A stretch of 64,000 nt of DNA, from positions 2,889,778 through 2,953,777 of the forward strand of contig NC_064449.1 in the NCBI RefSeq assembly GCF_023343835.1. The letters are read 5' to 3'. Within the stretch, counting starts at the first letter, position 1, and each line of letters starts with the position of its first letter. Under the pieces are notes generated by a model. It made no database searches and was not told the origin of the DNA. It saw only the letters and a program-made list of their open reading frames with translations. The stretch is from Lagopus muta (lineage: Eukaryota > Chordata > Aves > Galliformes > Phasianidae). Positions 1 through 13,600 of this stretch are shown here, one piece after another. Position numbers and translations under genes: made by a program.

Positions 1-479
1 TCTTGATTGGGGAACAGGAGAAAAATCAGGAAGTTACATCCTATGTCACACAATGTGCCACTTGGACAATGCTTCTGTGACATTCATGCACTCAGCTACA
101 GAACACTGATTTGCTTGAACCTCAGCCAACCACACCAATACTCCTAAAGGTCTGCTGACGTGCAAGTTGGGCAGAGATTCATTCATTAGTGCCCCAAATC
201 TGAGCAGTTTCCTGAGCCCAGTCAAATCAGCGGAGAACAAAGGGAAACAACATCAAGATACTGGAGTTTTTCAGGATTTAAAGAGCATCCAAGAATAACA
301 ATTTATTATTATCATCTAACTAACATAGAATAACCTGCAAACAATGGGTTTTTGGCACCTTTTCATGCACACCAATACTGTGATCATTCCAGATCTGTTA
401 TAGATGTGATATGCTTACACGCAAGCTTGAGTGAAGCAGTGCTCTGAGCATCTCCAGCAGTTAGCTGGGCACAGGGAGG

Positions 480-682
480 CCCTCAGATGGCCCCATGTCT
501 CTCTGGACATCCCTGGTGGCCCTCAGATGTCCATGCAAACACTTGGGTGCCCCCAGAGCTCCTCAGACCTGCCTATGGCTCATTATGTTCTTGTGTCTCT
601 TTGGACACCCCTGTGTTCCCATGTCTAATGGAATGCCCCTGGAGCCTCTCAGATGTTCCAATGTCCTAGGACATCCAGTGCT
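480..682. repeat. Degenerate minisatellite-like array
   Basis: Phrases such as GTCTCTCTGGACATCCCTGG, GTCTCTTTGGACACCCCTG and CCTCAGATGTCC / CTCAGATGTTCC recur at irregular 40-100-bp intervals. The array merges into the 72-bp unit at 683. Units are diverged and the period is uncertain. Confidence 0.5.
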
Positions 683-754
683 CCTTAGGACAGCCTTGTG
701 TCTCCTTGAATATCCCCAGAGCCTCTCTGACATCCCTCCCCAGTGTGGCACTGC
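683..754. repeat. 72-bp direct repeat, copy A
   Basis: The sequence beginning CCTTAGGACAGCC and ending ACTGC is repeated 476 bp downstream at 1159-1230, with two mismatches in 72 by eye. It lies at the end of a run (about 480-754) of loosely related phrases built on GTCTCCTTGGACATCCC / CCTCAGATGTCC. Confidence 0.85.
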
Positions 755-1158
755 AGGACATGGTTCACTGGTCATGATTCTATGACTGTCCCATGACCAC
801 TTCAGCAGTTCAGCCTGGACCAGTTTGCCTCCCCGTCCCCCAAATCCACCCTCAGGAGCACAGCCCAGCCAAAGCAGAGCCCCCCTCAAAGCACTACTGC
901 AACACACTTCTTTTTTTCAATGGTTTTGAAAAGCAAAGTGTCCTCAAACACAGGCAGCCCTTCCACGTCAAACGCATGCGTTACTGCTTTTGGTTTTCAT
1001 GCAGATTTGCACAAAGATTCCCTCCCTCTACCAGTTATGACCTCCAAGTGCTCAATGAATAACAGGTTACTGTTGTGTGCCCATATTCTGTAACCACCAC
1101 AATGCACTGCTAGGACATTTCTTTATCAAAATTACTGAAGCCCCTTGACCAACCTGGC

Positions 1159-1230
1159 CCTTAGGACAGCCTTGTGTCTCCTTGAATATCCCCAGAGCCT
1201 CTCTGACGTCCCTCCCCAGTGTGGAACTGC
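1159..1230. repeat. 72-bp direct repeat, copy B
   Basis: This is the second copy of the unit at 683-754 (differences: ACGTCC for ACATCC, GGAACTGC for GGCACTGC). The flanks differ, so only this unit was duplicated or both copies belong to a dispersed repeat family. Confidence 0.85.
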
Positions 1231-1530
1231 CCAGCACAGTTCCAACACCCCAACACCTCCCCCTTTCTTCAATGCAGTCTCTCCAAAAATCTGGAGGATG
1301 GAACTAAGAAAGGAATTCTCAGACAAGCTCAAAGGCTGCTGGTAAAACCTGTCCCAAAGCAGAGACCTGCCTCAGAGCAAGCACACATTCAAGTTCCATT
1401 GCAGCACTCACACACAGACACCAAAAACATGTATTTTTTGAAGTATGAGCCCCTTTTTCCCTTTAATTGCTATTTCTGGCTAGCACGGCCACGCTCAAAC
1501 ACCTCACCCAATGCTTCTGCAATGTATTAA

Positions 1531-1548
1531 ACTTACTTACTTACTTAC
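1531..1548. repeat. (CTTA)n microsatellite
   Basis: Four tandem CTTA/ACTT units are present; it is short and probably stable. Confidence 0.8.
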
Positions 1549-3406
1549 GCACAGACAACGACGGATGGAGAGCCCTCAGTGCTGTGGAAACAGGTGCCTG
1601 GTTTTGCCTGCAGCAGTGGGAATCTGCCATCAGACAACAACAACCAGCACAACTACAGTCACACTCACAGACTGAAGGGAAGAGGGGATGGAACTAACAG
1701 AGGTTCCAGGCTTTAAGTTGGTGGCAAAATTCCAACTGAAGCCCTCCACTCAAAGCCTTCCACTCATGTAGCTTCCCCTAAAGGAAGGAGGAACAGCATC
1801 AAGGCTTCTTTATGGTGCAGGAAAGTGGAACAACTTTTAACCTACCCAGATCCTGACGCATAGCTCTGATAAGGAGCCCCAGCTGTCGTCATGCTATAAA
1901 AGGAAAAAGTTTTCTGATTCCATTTAGAGAAGGTGATTCAGTCACACTGCACGCGCTGGCAGAGCTGTACCACCTTCACGTTACTGAAGTCCTCAGTTAT
2001 TTCAAGTGCAGCCTAATAACTGTGAGAAAAAAAACCCTCTTGAAAGCTGTATTTTAAGCTCTTCAGTGTCATTTCTTTGATTGCTAAGAATGCTTCACTT
2101 TTACAGCCTCTATTATGCAAACGAAAGCAACACATGCTGATTCTAGTTTATTAGTATTTAGCTTATTTTAATGTGTAAAGCACTACGGCACGGATCTGGT
2201 ATGCGAGTTGGTTATTTAAAGTTTTCTCACAGTGTACACAAAAAGCAGCTGTACTACAGCTTTTGTTTGCTTAAATTAATCACCGATTCCATGCTTGTCA
2301 GAGAAGGTTTCGCTCTGGAGAGAAGCAGCCAATCCTCTGCTGTGTCCAGTCTGCAAGTGATTCTGTGCTACCTGCAAGGAGACTGGGGCCAGAACTGCAA
2401 CATCAGCAATGCCCAGCCATGCTCAGCAGCAGACCCTCAAACGCTGCTCCTCTTTCCAAAAGGTTCAGGTCCTGGAAAGAAACACAAGAGCTTCCCTCTG
2501 CCAACCATCCACTTCGAATGGCATGCTGGCACATCCAGACGTGGATTCAGCAACCTCCAGTGCTGACATGTGGATCATTCCAGTTAACTCACGCTAACAG
2601 AGATTACTCACACTAATAAAAAATGATTCAGTACTTTACTGACAATGGCAATCACTGTGGGCAGTGGCCCCGGGGTATGAAATTAAATGAGTAAATTGCA
2701 AGTCCCACTGTAAATATGTACCTTTAATGAACTTTTTTTTCCTCTGGTTAAGCTGTTTTAGAGGAAACCTAGCTCCATTTGTAACATCTCTAATACTAGC
2801 ATTTACATACTAAGAAAAAGGCTTCTTGCTCCCAACATCAAAATTTCATCACGTATGGATCATGAAACTAAGGAAGCTGCCTCCTTGTATTCAACAGACT
2901 TCCAGCAGCATTTTATCAGCCTCTTTATCACATCACTGACAAGCCAGGCAGCTCAGACAGTCACAAATTCATGGCTGCTATGCTGTGCGCTCCTGAGAGG
3001 CACAAATAAGTCATCACATTTGTTTATGAAAGCACACTCAGAGTTTCCTACCTATTAATGTCACGGCTTCCAAAACTGCACCCATTTTGTGGCTGACAGC
3101 TATTTTAGGTATTTTAAAGAAGTTTATGTTCTGGCCATCAGAGAAGGCAGCGCTGGGCAGATCCGTCCCCACCCACGTGCCATCAGCTCTGCCAACTGCT
3201 CCCAGCACCACGGGCATCCTGCTGCCTGCTCCCAGCTCCATCTCTCTGCAGCCTGGCACGGGGCTAAAACTTCCACCCACTCTAACGCTGCTCATCACCA
3301 CCCTGGCTTAGGGGGCACGTCGGGACCTGAGGAGAGCAGCTTGGTTCAGCTCAGTGAGGTTAATGTGCAGTTATTCTATGGAACAGTGACTTTATGCTGC
3401 CTGGAA

Positions 3407-3492
3407 TCCTAGAATGGCCTGGGTTGAAAAGGACCACAGTGCTCATCCAGCTCCAATCCCCTGCTGTGTGCAGGTCGCCAACCAGCAGACCA
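3407..3492 (-). mobile_element. Older CR1 LINE 3' end, distal half (split by a nested CR1)
   Basis: On the minus strand this reads GCTGGTTGGCGACCTGCACA ... CAACCCAGGCCATTCTAGG, the 3' end of the CR1 subfamily also seen intact at 29856-30018. Its upstream half lies at 4513-4606, and the two halves are contiguous if 3493-4512 is removed. Confidence 0.85.
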
Positions 3493-4512
3493 TAGAATCA
3501 TAGAATCATAGAATCACCAAGGTTGGAAAAGACCTTCAAGATCATCCAGTCCAACCGTTCACCTATTCCCAATAGCTCCTACTAAACCATGTCCCTCAAC
3601 ACAACATCCAGCCTTGCCTTGAACACCCCCAGGCTCGGTGACTCCACCACCTCCCTGGGCATCCATTCCAGTGCCTGATCACCCTTTCTGGAAAGTAATA
3701 CTTCCTCATGTCCAGCCTGAATCTCCCCTGGCGTAGCTTGAAACCATTCCCCCTGGTCCTATCACTAATGACACGAGAGCAGAGGCCGACCCCCAGCTCA
3801 CTACAACCTCCCTTCAGGAAGTTATAGAGAGCAATGAGGTCTCCCCTGAGCTCCTCTTCTCCAGGCTGAACATTCCCAGCTCCTTCAGCCTCTCCTCATC
3901 AGCCCTGTGTTCCAGACCCCTCACCAGCTTTGTTGCCCTCCTTTGAACACGTTCCAGGGCCTCAATATCTTTCTTGCAGTGAGGGGCCCAAAACTGGACA
4001 CAGTACTCGAGGTGCGGCCTCACGAGTGCTGAATACAGGGGAACAATCACCTCTCTGCTCCTGTTTGCAACGCTGTTTCTGATGCAAGCCAGGATGCCAT
4101 TGGCCTTCTTGGCCACCTGGGCACACTGTCGGCTCATGTTCAGCCGAGCATCAATCAATACCCCCAGGTCCATTTCCTCTACGCAGTCCTCCAGCCACAC
4201 CGCCCCAAGCCTGCAGCGTCGCCTGGGGTTGTTGTGGCCGAAGTGCAGGACCCGGCATTTGGCCTTGTTGAAACTCATCCCATTGGCTCCAGCCCAGCTC
4301 TCCAGACTGTCCAGATCCCTCTGTAGGGCCTCGCTACCCCCAGACAGATCCACACTTCCAGCCAATTTGGTGTCATCTGCGAATTTACTGAGGGTGCACT
4401 CGATGCCCTCATCCAGGTCATCAATAAAGATATTGAAGAGGACAGGCCCCAACACCGACCCCTGGGGAACACCGCTCACGACTGGTCGCCAGCTGGATTT
4501 AACTCCATGGCT
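3493..4512 (-). mobile_element. CR1 LINE, 5'-truncated, inserted into an older CR1
   Basis: This is a minus-strand non-LTR retrotransposon fragment of about 1 kb. It encodes the C-terminal half of the CR1 reverse transcriptase: [13 protein letters not shown] (RT block B region), then the catalytic FADDTKL, then the thumb-region [20 protein letters not shown]. The frame breaks near 3850, and 3' of that is the usual CR1 3' region ending in three ATTCTATG units (3493-3516). It is inactive: the endonuclease, ORF1 and N-terminal RT are missing. The same GACCA flanks both ends. Confidence 0.92.
3853..4512 (-). pseudogene. CR1 reverse-transcriptase fragment (dead)
   Basis: This open minus-strand frame of about 220 codons covers RT palm motifs, including [13 protein letters not shown] with its catalytic Asp pair, and the downstream thumb. 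Relative to intact CR1 it lacks everything upstream of the GVPQGS block, and it leaves the coding frame just after [11 protein letters not shown]. The open frame extends upstream to 4590 only because it runs by chance into the 3' part of the older host CR1 ([20 protein letters not shown]), so the apparent 258-codon ORF is a chimera of two elements. Confidence 0.88.
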
Positions 4513-4606
4513 GACCAGGCTGCCCAGAGCCACATCCAGCCTGGCCTTGAATGCCTGCAGGGATGGGGCATCCACAGCCTCCTTGGGCAACCTGTGCCAG
4601 TGGAGA
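4513..4606 (-). mobile_element. Older CR1 LINE 3' region, proximal half
   Basis: On the minus strand it reads GGCACAGGTTGCCCAAGGAG ... GCTCTGGGCAGCCTGGTC, then is interrupted by the nested CR1. It continues at 3492 downward. Confidence 0.85.
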
Positions 4607-7600
4607 AGGGGTGCAGGAGGTCCCGTTGGCAGCCCTCAGCCCATTTCCGTGGGGCTCCCGGTCCCACGAATCCCTCCCTGCCCCACACTTCTCCTTTCAC
4701 AGCCCCTTCCTTCCTGCTCCCTCCATGCCAGCCAGTGATAGTGCTTCAGGAAACAGCCTGACTGCCTCAGCTCATCATTTTAGTGCAGTCTGCCCTCGGT
4801 GCCTCTGCTCTACTCCAGCATATCACTCTGTCTGACCTATTTACAGGCACAAATGCAGCCACTGACATACAGAAAAGGAATCTTTTTTCCATGCTGGCAT
4901 CATTAAAGACTGGCTACATCTGTTTCACCCAGGTGTTCAGTGCTTGCTTTGCAAGCGGAACTGAACAGTAAAAAGTTGCTTTAGAAAAAAAAAAAAACCC
5001 TAAAAATTCAATTACACCTGAGAAGCCTAGTATTAAAAGAAGACAAATTTACTCTAGCATGTATCAGCCAAGACAGAATCAGTCATTAATATTACACGAC
5101 TTACCCACCGGCTTTCTAAGTTTATTCTTTTCTAGCACATGCATTTTTTATGTGCTACTAATAAAGACACTCACAGGAGCAAAATACGGATGTCTAGTGT
5201 CCAAAATGTCACCAGCATGTAATAACTGCACACAGGCAAGGAGGGAGCACTTAACCATTCTATGGTTCTATGAGCTTCTATGAGAAGAGCACTGGAGGAA
5301 CACCTGGTAAGAGGCAGAAGATACTGCACTGCCTTTCCTCAACACAAAGAAGTGAAGCTTTGCCACACTGGGCACCCAGCTTGACAAAACACTGAAGCTG
5401 ATAACGTGAGAAACAAAACCCACTCAAGGTCACCCAAAGAACACAGAAACTGAGCGTGAAATCTGTGCTCATGGGTCTCGCTGCAAGCCAAAGCCCTCTG
5501 CAGGTTTAGGAACTTGCCACTGAGCGATGTGACGGCTCTTGGCCATATCACCAAAAGTGAATGATGTCATTTTGCACTGCTTTCTATCTGAACCATGCTC
5601 TCAGCTGAACTAACCTACCATGTATTCATCCAGATTCAAGACATTTAATGCATGTTCCTGGCTTCCCAACCCCTCTTCCTGACCCGCCTCAGCCCTGCAG
5701 CTGATGGCAATGCAGCTGTCCTACCGCACAGAGCACAGCTCCGCAGCCATTTAAGCAGCTTTGACTAATCCTGACAAAATGCACCTTGTAACTTAACTGT
5801 ACGATGTGCCCATCTGTGCCTGCGATGCTTTGGATACCTCCATGTGAATTCAGCAAGGCTTGATGAGTACTGAGGACTTGAAGACAGATGTATCTGTGTT
5901 TGGCGAATGGCAGCAGCCCTCCATGGCAGCTGCACCCAGAGGCTGAGGCATGCAATAACCCAGCCAGAGCAGAGAGCTTTCTGGCCACGTTTGTTCCCCA
6001 GCCCTGCTCCACATCCAGCCCTGCAAACAGAAGCAGACAGGCAGGAGCAGGAATCGCTCCCAAAAAACTCAAAGGAAACCCACAGGAGCATCTCTACTGA
6101 AAGCTCCCGCCTGTTTCTGCACTAAGAAAAGCAATTTTAGGCAACTCATCACAACACAAGGAACTGAATACCTCATCCCGAAGCCAACACACAGTTTCCT
6201 CTCCACGCAGAGGTTCTGGGGTGGATATCGGACACTCAGTGCTGTTACAGTCTGTAATTAGAATCTTTTCCTATAATTAGTATACAGTTACCACCTTCTG
6301 CTAATTCAGTGTACTTAACCAGCAAACAAAGGAAACAATTGTGTTGCTAGAGTACAAGGCACAAGGGTACAGCAACTCCTTCAAGTTGCTGCCATCAGAA
6401 ATCCTGGCTTCTCAAACTCACAGAGCAGACTTGGGAAAGCAAAGCCCATGAAATGACACCAGTCCGCAGCCTGTGGTGGGTTCTGGGATGATCAGAGCAG
6501 CAGAGAGTAATGGACACTGTAAGCACTCCTTGCAGGGAAGCTGACCCGGCTCCAGGAGCCAGCAGTCCTTTTAGGAGGAGGGAAGGCAGATCCCTATGGC
6601 AACGGCACACTTAGGAGATGCAGCACTGCTCAGCAGGCTGTGCCAGGAGCTACAGCCCTAACAGTGCAGCCAGGGAACCGTCCCTCCGGCCACGAAAGGC
6701 TTTTAGCAAGAAGATGAGTGCGTTTCTGTTTGCTGTGATTTCCAGTAACAAGGAACTGATGTCCCAGTGGACACCGAGGATCTCGATAGCAGGAGCTACT
6801 CTCAAAGCCTTAATTGCATTCTCTTGTCGCAGGGCTTAAGCACCTGAAAACCTACAGAAGCAGTGAATGAAAGCTACAGTGAAGGGAGGGCCAGGAGTTA
6901 CCAAAGGCTCACTCAGCTTGTATGGGAATGCCTCAATCACATCACATTACAGCAGAAGGCTGCACGGGCAAAGGAGCTCTGAGTAACAGTGTGCTGGGAC
7001 AGCAGCAACATGACATTTGGGGCAGGAGGGAACAGAGACTTAAATAAACGAGAAAATGTAACATGAAGGGCAGAAAAGAGTGAAAGAGGAACCATGCTCC
7101 AAAGAACACTTCAGAAATACCTATACTTCAATGTCAGCAGCACCCAAGGAACAGGCAGCCTATGTAAAAACGTGCATCACAACGGTTAAGCAGCCACAAA
7201 GTCCAGGCTTACCAGATAGGAAGAAGAGACAGCTTAGAAACTGCCATAAAACAGGACTGTTAATTTTTGCTCTAACTTGCTATTATGAACTGTCACCAAA
7301 ATAACCATTTTGTTGGTAGTATTTTGGGGAATGCACCTTGAGCCACATCACAGACTTGCTTTTATGAAAGTTAACAACACTGGGTGGGTTGCAGTCACTT
7401 AACTCACAGATAACACTCGCCCATAGCTGAGGTGAACATTAAGAACAGCCAGGTCCATGTCATGCAGCTCAGGTTGAAATGAAATCCAAAGCAGAACAGC
7501 TACTGATGAAATGCGTGTTATGAAAAGTAGGGTAGCACACAGTAATATTTCCAGCTCCTCACGCACATGGCTGAATTTTAAATGAATTGTAACCACACAT

Positions 7601-10600
7601 GAAAAAGACCTGGGGCTTGCTGCAGAGCGCTGCAAGAACATCTGCTCAGTGTGCAGAGGCTGAAAGGCAAAGGGAGCACTGGGATGCTCGGATGCAATGG
7701 CAGAAAGCCATGCCAGAAGTACCAACGTCACAGCAGAACCAAGGATCAGAGATGTTGCGTGCCCTAAGTACAGCATCCCGCATCAACTGCAGGAAAAAAG
7801 GCAGCAGAAAAGAAGTATCAGATATAGGGGAAGGCAGCAACGTGAAGGTATGCCAAAAATAAAGGCAGCCTACACACGAGATGAGCATAAGGGGTAATGA
7901 TGCATGAAACAAAATAGGAAAAGCCATAAAGCGAGGCTGCCCTATCCCCTCCCCTCGGAGAGGAGCTGGAGCAGAGAACAGAAGCAAAAGGTATCAAGGT
8001 GCCATTAAGGCATTAAGCTCTTCTGTCGGAAGCCAAGATGTTTTTTTGGCTGAATACAGCATCTGAAGCTCATTCAGTGATAGGATCTCGATGCCCTACT
8101 TGTTACCTTTTTAACCAGGCGAAAAAAAAGCCTAAATGGAGATTAAATAATACATGAGGGTTTTATCTAAAGCTTAACTGCTCCAGTAAAGCTTTCATCA
8201 CTAGGATCTTCCTTGCCAAGAGTTTCTTCCCCTGCAGGCCATGCTATTGGACTTCAATCAGAAGTCATTCATTTATGCCACTTTGTTCCAGTTCTGCCTT
8301 CTACTAAGATGCACCAGAGGCCTTTTCCTACCACGAGCGTCGGTCAAAAACTGTGATGCTACCACACGGAGCGTTCATTTGAGGCAGTAGAACAGGTTTA
8401 CACACAGAAAAACGTTCATTTTCCTGGGAAAAGGTTCCCCACAGCTGACCCCTGAGAGAAGACACTATTTGGTTTTCCCTTTTTATGCCATCTTCTGTTC
8501 AAGAGCCTTAAACATTAATTAAGTCCAACAGCCTTCAGAGATGTTAGCACAGCTATAAAAAGGTTTCAGAACAGAGCGGCCACTGAAGGAACTGGCATCT
8601 GATCAAACTTTTAAGAGCTACACTGCCTGCTCTATGAATAAACGAAGGAATTATCAGGTTCTGAATGTCTGCTGCAGCTCTTGGTGCCTCCTGTACATAC
8701 CAACAGCCCCATTTTGTGGATTTGGTACTGAAAGTGGAATGAACCTAAGGGAATGCTAGCAGCAAAACTACGCAAATTCAATTCCATACCTTTGCCAGAA
8801 GATTAACCTTCTTCAGGCAATGTTTTATATCTACCTGGGAAGAAACTACAAGCTGCCCAAAATGCTAAGAGGTGATTCCAGTTTCTCATCACTGCAGCAC
8901 ACAAAGTTTGTGTGACAGTTCTCAACAGCAGCGAGCTCAGAAGAGCCATTATGTTGTGCTAGTGCATTGTAAGCACATCTTTCTGAGAACCTCCGTGAAT
9001 GAAAGCAGCTCTCCCATAGATGAGGGAATATCACCACCACCAAAGCAGCTCCTGATTCAATGTTTTATCATATGGCCACATCAGCCCCAGAGCCTGGGGG
9101 AGCTCAGAGCTCCAGGAGTCCCCGGAGCATAGCAGGGCACTGCTGCTGCAAGAAGGGGACGGAGGTGAGAAAAAATGGGATGAAAAATATCCTTTGTGGG
9201 TCTTACCGGTACATACGTATAACTGGAAGTAGCACAAAGGCCTCACAGGGATCTGTAAAGAGTCCCTGGATTTTACATGCAGCTCCTACTATTTGAAAGG
9301 GCAGAAACCCAGTGCAGGAGCTGTGCTGAACTGCTCTGTATCAAATAAGCACCCAGCTTCATGACTGCCTGATCACTGTATTCCTGGTACTGAGGAATCA
9401 TCGCTTTGGGAACTGCAAGTACAACAGGCAGCTCCTTGTGCACAAACAGCCCCACTGGAGCAGAACAACCCTAACCCAGCCAAACTTCAGCATCCTGGGA
9501 CTTGAAAGCAATCCCACCGAAATGACCACAGAAATCAGCTTGTGCAAACCGACACAGAAGCTCCAAACCACCAGCACACAGCCACTGCTGAGCAAACGGA
9601 ACCACGCCTTGCCCAGAAACAAACTTCTGCAGAGATACACGGCGCTTACCGTGCCCAAGATAAGGCAGATGCTGCTCATCTGGGGCTTCTAAACAAAAGA
9701 GCTGAGCTCCTCGCAACACAGCAGCCACTATTAGCAGCTGGGCAGCCAAGGGCACCTATCCTTGCAGGCACATGGATGGCCATGTGCCTTTGGGGTCGCA
9801 CCGGGCAGCCCAGAGCCCAGCTGCCTTGTGGTCAGACTAGAGCACCCCCAGGCTTTGGGCTCTCCCCTCAGCAAGCCAACCATGCAGGTCTGGATGCTCC
9901 AGCAGCCCTGTGAAACTTCTGCCCACACGGGAATCCCAGACCTCCACGTTGATAGCAGCAGGCACCCCTGAAGCAGCACTCAGGTTCTATGAGGACATTG
10001 CAGGTACCACAGACTGCTTTTCACCCCACCAGACACAGCCTCCTATCTCCCAAGCCCAGCCGGCAGGGCAGCCACTCCCATCGCTCCCCTGTTCGGTGGC
10101 AATGAAGCAGCTGGAGCTGCCATCCCCCCCATCCCACAGACATCCCAGTCCATCACATCCCCAGCTCCACCCTCACTGCTGTGCCACTGACGCACAGCCA
10201 CCACCGCAGCCTTCCTCCAGCCCCTTGCAGGCACCCAGCAGCCAGCCTGCAGGCAAGGACGCTGCTCATGCCAGCTCCTCTCATAGCAGCTACCCAGAAG
10301 CTCCACGGCAGCACGGCCAAATTGATCTGCTCCCCATAAGGGATCTGTGTAATCATTAAGATGACCCCCAAGATAGTTTTGAGTCCCCAGCACTGGGTTA
10401 TATGCATGGAGAGTGCAGGAGCTGCCATCCAAGCGCTGGCAGCAGGTAGCATCTGGTGCTTGGGAGATGAGTCATGGCACGAAAATCCCCTCTATTTTCT
10501 AGGAACCAGTTAGGCAGCCAATGGCTGCAGCAATGATCTGAGTGGGCAAACACCCACACGAACCAGCAGAAATATCCTCTTTTCATAAACAGACATCGCA

Positions 10601-13600
10601 TTGGGTATATTGGCTGCAGATTTCAAGTAGAAGAGATTGCAATTTGGAAAATCACCTTGGGAATGGGAAAACATCATTCAGATTCATTCAAAGGCAACAT
10701 ACATTTCATTAAGATGCACTAAGGACTGGGATAGATAAACCAATTTAAATAAATTAAATGAATTGGAGGACATTTTGAGGGAGGAAAGTAAATGTCCAGC
10801 AGAACTTTGACACCCCATAGCACATGCCTACAGTAACTGCATCACCTCCTGCCAAACCTGTCTCTTCCCCAAACTTTAACCAGTCTCAGCAACCCCAGCC
10901 TCAATCTTACAGTGATGAGGGATTCAGCTCCCTTCGACCTCCCAGTTTCTCCCCACCCCAAAGCACCACCTCATTTACTGCACGCACAAGGGACAATTCC
11001 ACAGCTGCAAAGAAAACAGGAGGATACCAGAGGCACATGAGAGTTCACACACTTGGAGCACTGAGATTCATTTTTGGTTTTGTCTTCTAATTCAATAACA
11101 AAAGCTCCAACACCTCTGTACTAGTCACAAACTAATAACACTTCCAGATCAGCCCATGGGCTCCTAGAATTACCTGTAGGCTGTAGGCTCTCCGTCAGAG
11201 AGCGCGAGATGACCTTCTTGAATTACCAGGACTGATAAAAATCCAGTAGGACAAGAGAAATTCCATCTTGCTTTCAAATGCCTGGAAGTCACATCCTCGC
11301 CTATCAGTGGAGTGAACTCCAAAACCCACCAAGAACAAAATGTTACTGCCCTAACCCTGAGCTATATGGAGCTTACAGAAGATCAGCTATGCTCCATTGA
11401 TGACTTGAAAATGCTTTAAAAGCCTCAGGTTTGGAGTACAAAAAACTATGCTCACCTAATAACAGTCCATAAGAGTAAACAAGGGTTTACCTTGAATGAC
11501 TCCCAGCCTGGGCTGGGCTCCCTGTACAACCACAGACAAGTCAGTAGCTCTCCCAAGTCAGGACTGAGCACAAACCAAAACGCACCTTTCTACACAGCTT
11601 AACCCCACACAGCACCACAGATGGATGGTTTTTAATGCTGCCGTAACAAATTAGCAGCAGTACCTCAATTAGGTCAGAAGTCAACAGCTGAGCACTGGAT
11701 ATTAGCACACGCGTTTAATTAGCACAGCAACCAGAAGTATAAGAACAAGTTCAAAAGAATAACTGGAAACTTGCACTCCATTACAGAAGTTGCTTATTGT
11801 GTCTGAACTCAGTGCTGTAAGCACGAGTTGTGTGGTCAGCCCCATCACCTGCTACAGCACACACGTGCACTGCATCAGTACACACAGAACCCCCTCAGCA
11901 CTATCAGACTGTGACTTTACAGACGTGTTTTCCTTAACAGATCCCCCATCAGGGGATTTTCGGTATCCCCTGGTGGAAAGAAGGAGCTGGAGCTCTCTGC
12001 AAATGCTTGCAGTGAATTTGGGGGTTGTGTAACTGGTAGCAGTGAAGGCAGAGGCACGCATCCGATCAGCACATAGCTGGTCTCAGTTCTGATGGAGGTA
12101 AAATATATATCAGTATTTCCCTTCCAGAAGAAACCTGGCTTCTAATTGCAAAGCAGCGCTGATTCAATCCCAAAGCAGACTCAAAAGATGACAGCACAAC
12201 CCCATTAATACAACCAGTGCCTTGTCCCTAGCTGTAATCAGTACTGCAGAGATAGGATAAAGGTGCAAAATCTGAACATGATAATCAACATTTCTACCCA
12301 TGTAAAGCCATTCAAATCCCAGGTCGCTCCTGACTTTCAAAAACCCAAATCCAAATTATCTGAAGCAACAGGAGAGTGCAGCAGATGGGGAGGGGGCAGC
12401 AGCTGTGTTTCTCCTTTCCAGCAAAGGGACACCTGCCTATTAAAATTCTGCTAATACAAGTGTGTAGAACTGAAGCACAACTATGTATATTGTATCAAGC
12501 ATGCCTACAACACTGCCTGATTTTCCTCTTTATAAAGGTAGAACTGCAGCCTTGTAGGTAGCTTCATGTTTTATGCAGAGCAGCACTCCCCACACAGCGC
12601 TCTCCTATGCTGCCCCTCTTCCCCTTTTCCAGAACACACACAGCACCAAAGTGATTCTTAACAAACCAAACTGAAGTCATCTCCTAAGTCCTTCACTTTA
12701 AAGACCATCACCTCTCAGCAGTGGGCATCATTCATACCTCTGGTCAACAGGTGACAACAAGCCTTGATTTTTCATGTCCATTACTGCTATCTGAGCCCTA
12801 CCCAGGAACACCAGACAACTTCCACTGCATATCAAGAATAACACAGCAGGCAATCATCCCACAGTTTGCCATGTGGATACCCTCCAACCAACTGCTATAC
12901 GGTACATACCATCAGTGAAAATGATGTCAGCAGTGTGAAATAGTTTCCAAGCCTATAACTTGGGAGGACCAAGACTGAAAATTAGTACCTGAGCAGAGCA
13001 TAGGAAGCCTCACCACTGCATAAAACTGTCGGAGTATTCTATCATCAAATATGGGCAAGCGCCCATCTGCAGCGCCTTTTCATCCATGCATCCAACCCAA
13101 AAACTAAGGGCAAAAGGATCCAAGTGCTCATCCCAGATCAGCACCCCAAATACCCGCATCCCAACAGCTGCTATCAGCAGCAGCCAGAAGAGCACGGCCT
13201 TACTGAGAGGGAGCGATAAGCTCACAGTCAAAACACCACCAAATGCCCTGTAAATCTCAAAGCGTGACCCAAGTCAGCTGCTAAACAAACCTGACAGATG
13301 TTAAAGGCTACAGAAACCAGTGTCCTTCACTGGTGTTAGCTGGTGATAGCTGTGCTATCTCCCAAAACAGGCACGGACAGAGCGCGCGCTTAAGGACAAG
13401 GAATGAGATGACCAGCACAAAAAGTAACTGCACCACACTCAGCCCAAGCACATTTCTGAGTGCCAAGCAAAACAGAACACCACTAAAATGAACTGCAAAC
13501 CAGTAACGTGCTCAGAAGCTATTCAAACATACACACAGCAAAAATGTATTTGTCTTCTGATACGCAGCTGTCCTTGGAAGTTCTGGGGGGTTGGGATGTG

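Larger units (their letters stand above)
1..3406. other. Non-coding stretch, probable first-intron sequence of the minus-strand gene
   Basis: Open frames here are short and show no recognised domain. The stretch contains a 72-bp direct duplication with degenerate related units (430-760 and 1159-1230) and a (CTTA)n microsatellite at 1531-1548. Assignment as intron is inferred from the CpG-island promoter at 23 kb. Confidence 0.4.

Noticed and set aside
5256-5285. CCATTCTATGGTTCTATGAGCTTCTATG as a CR1 tail
   Set aside because: It resembles CR1 tail octamers, but no CR1 body lies on either side; too short to call.
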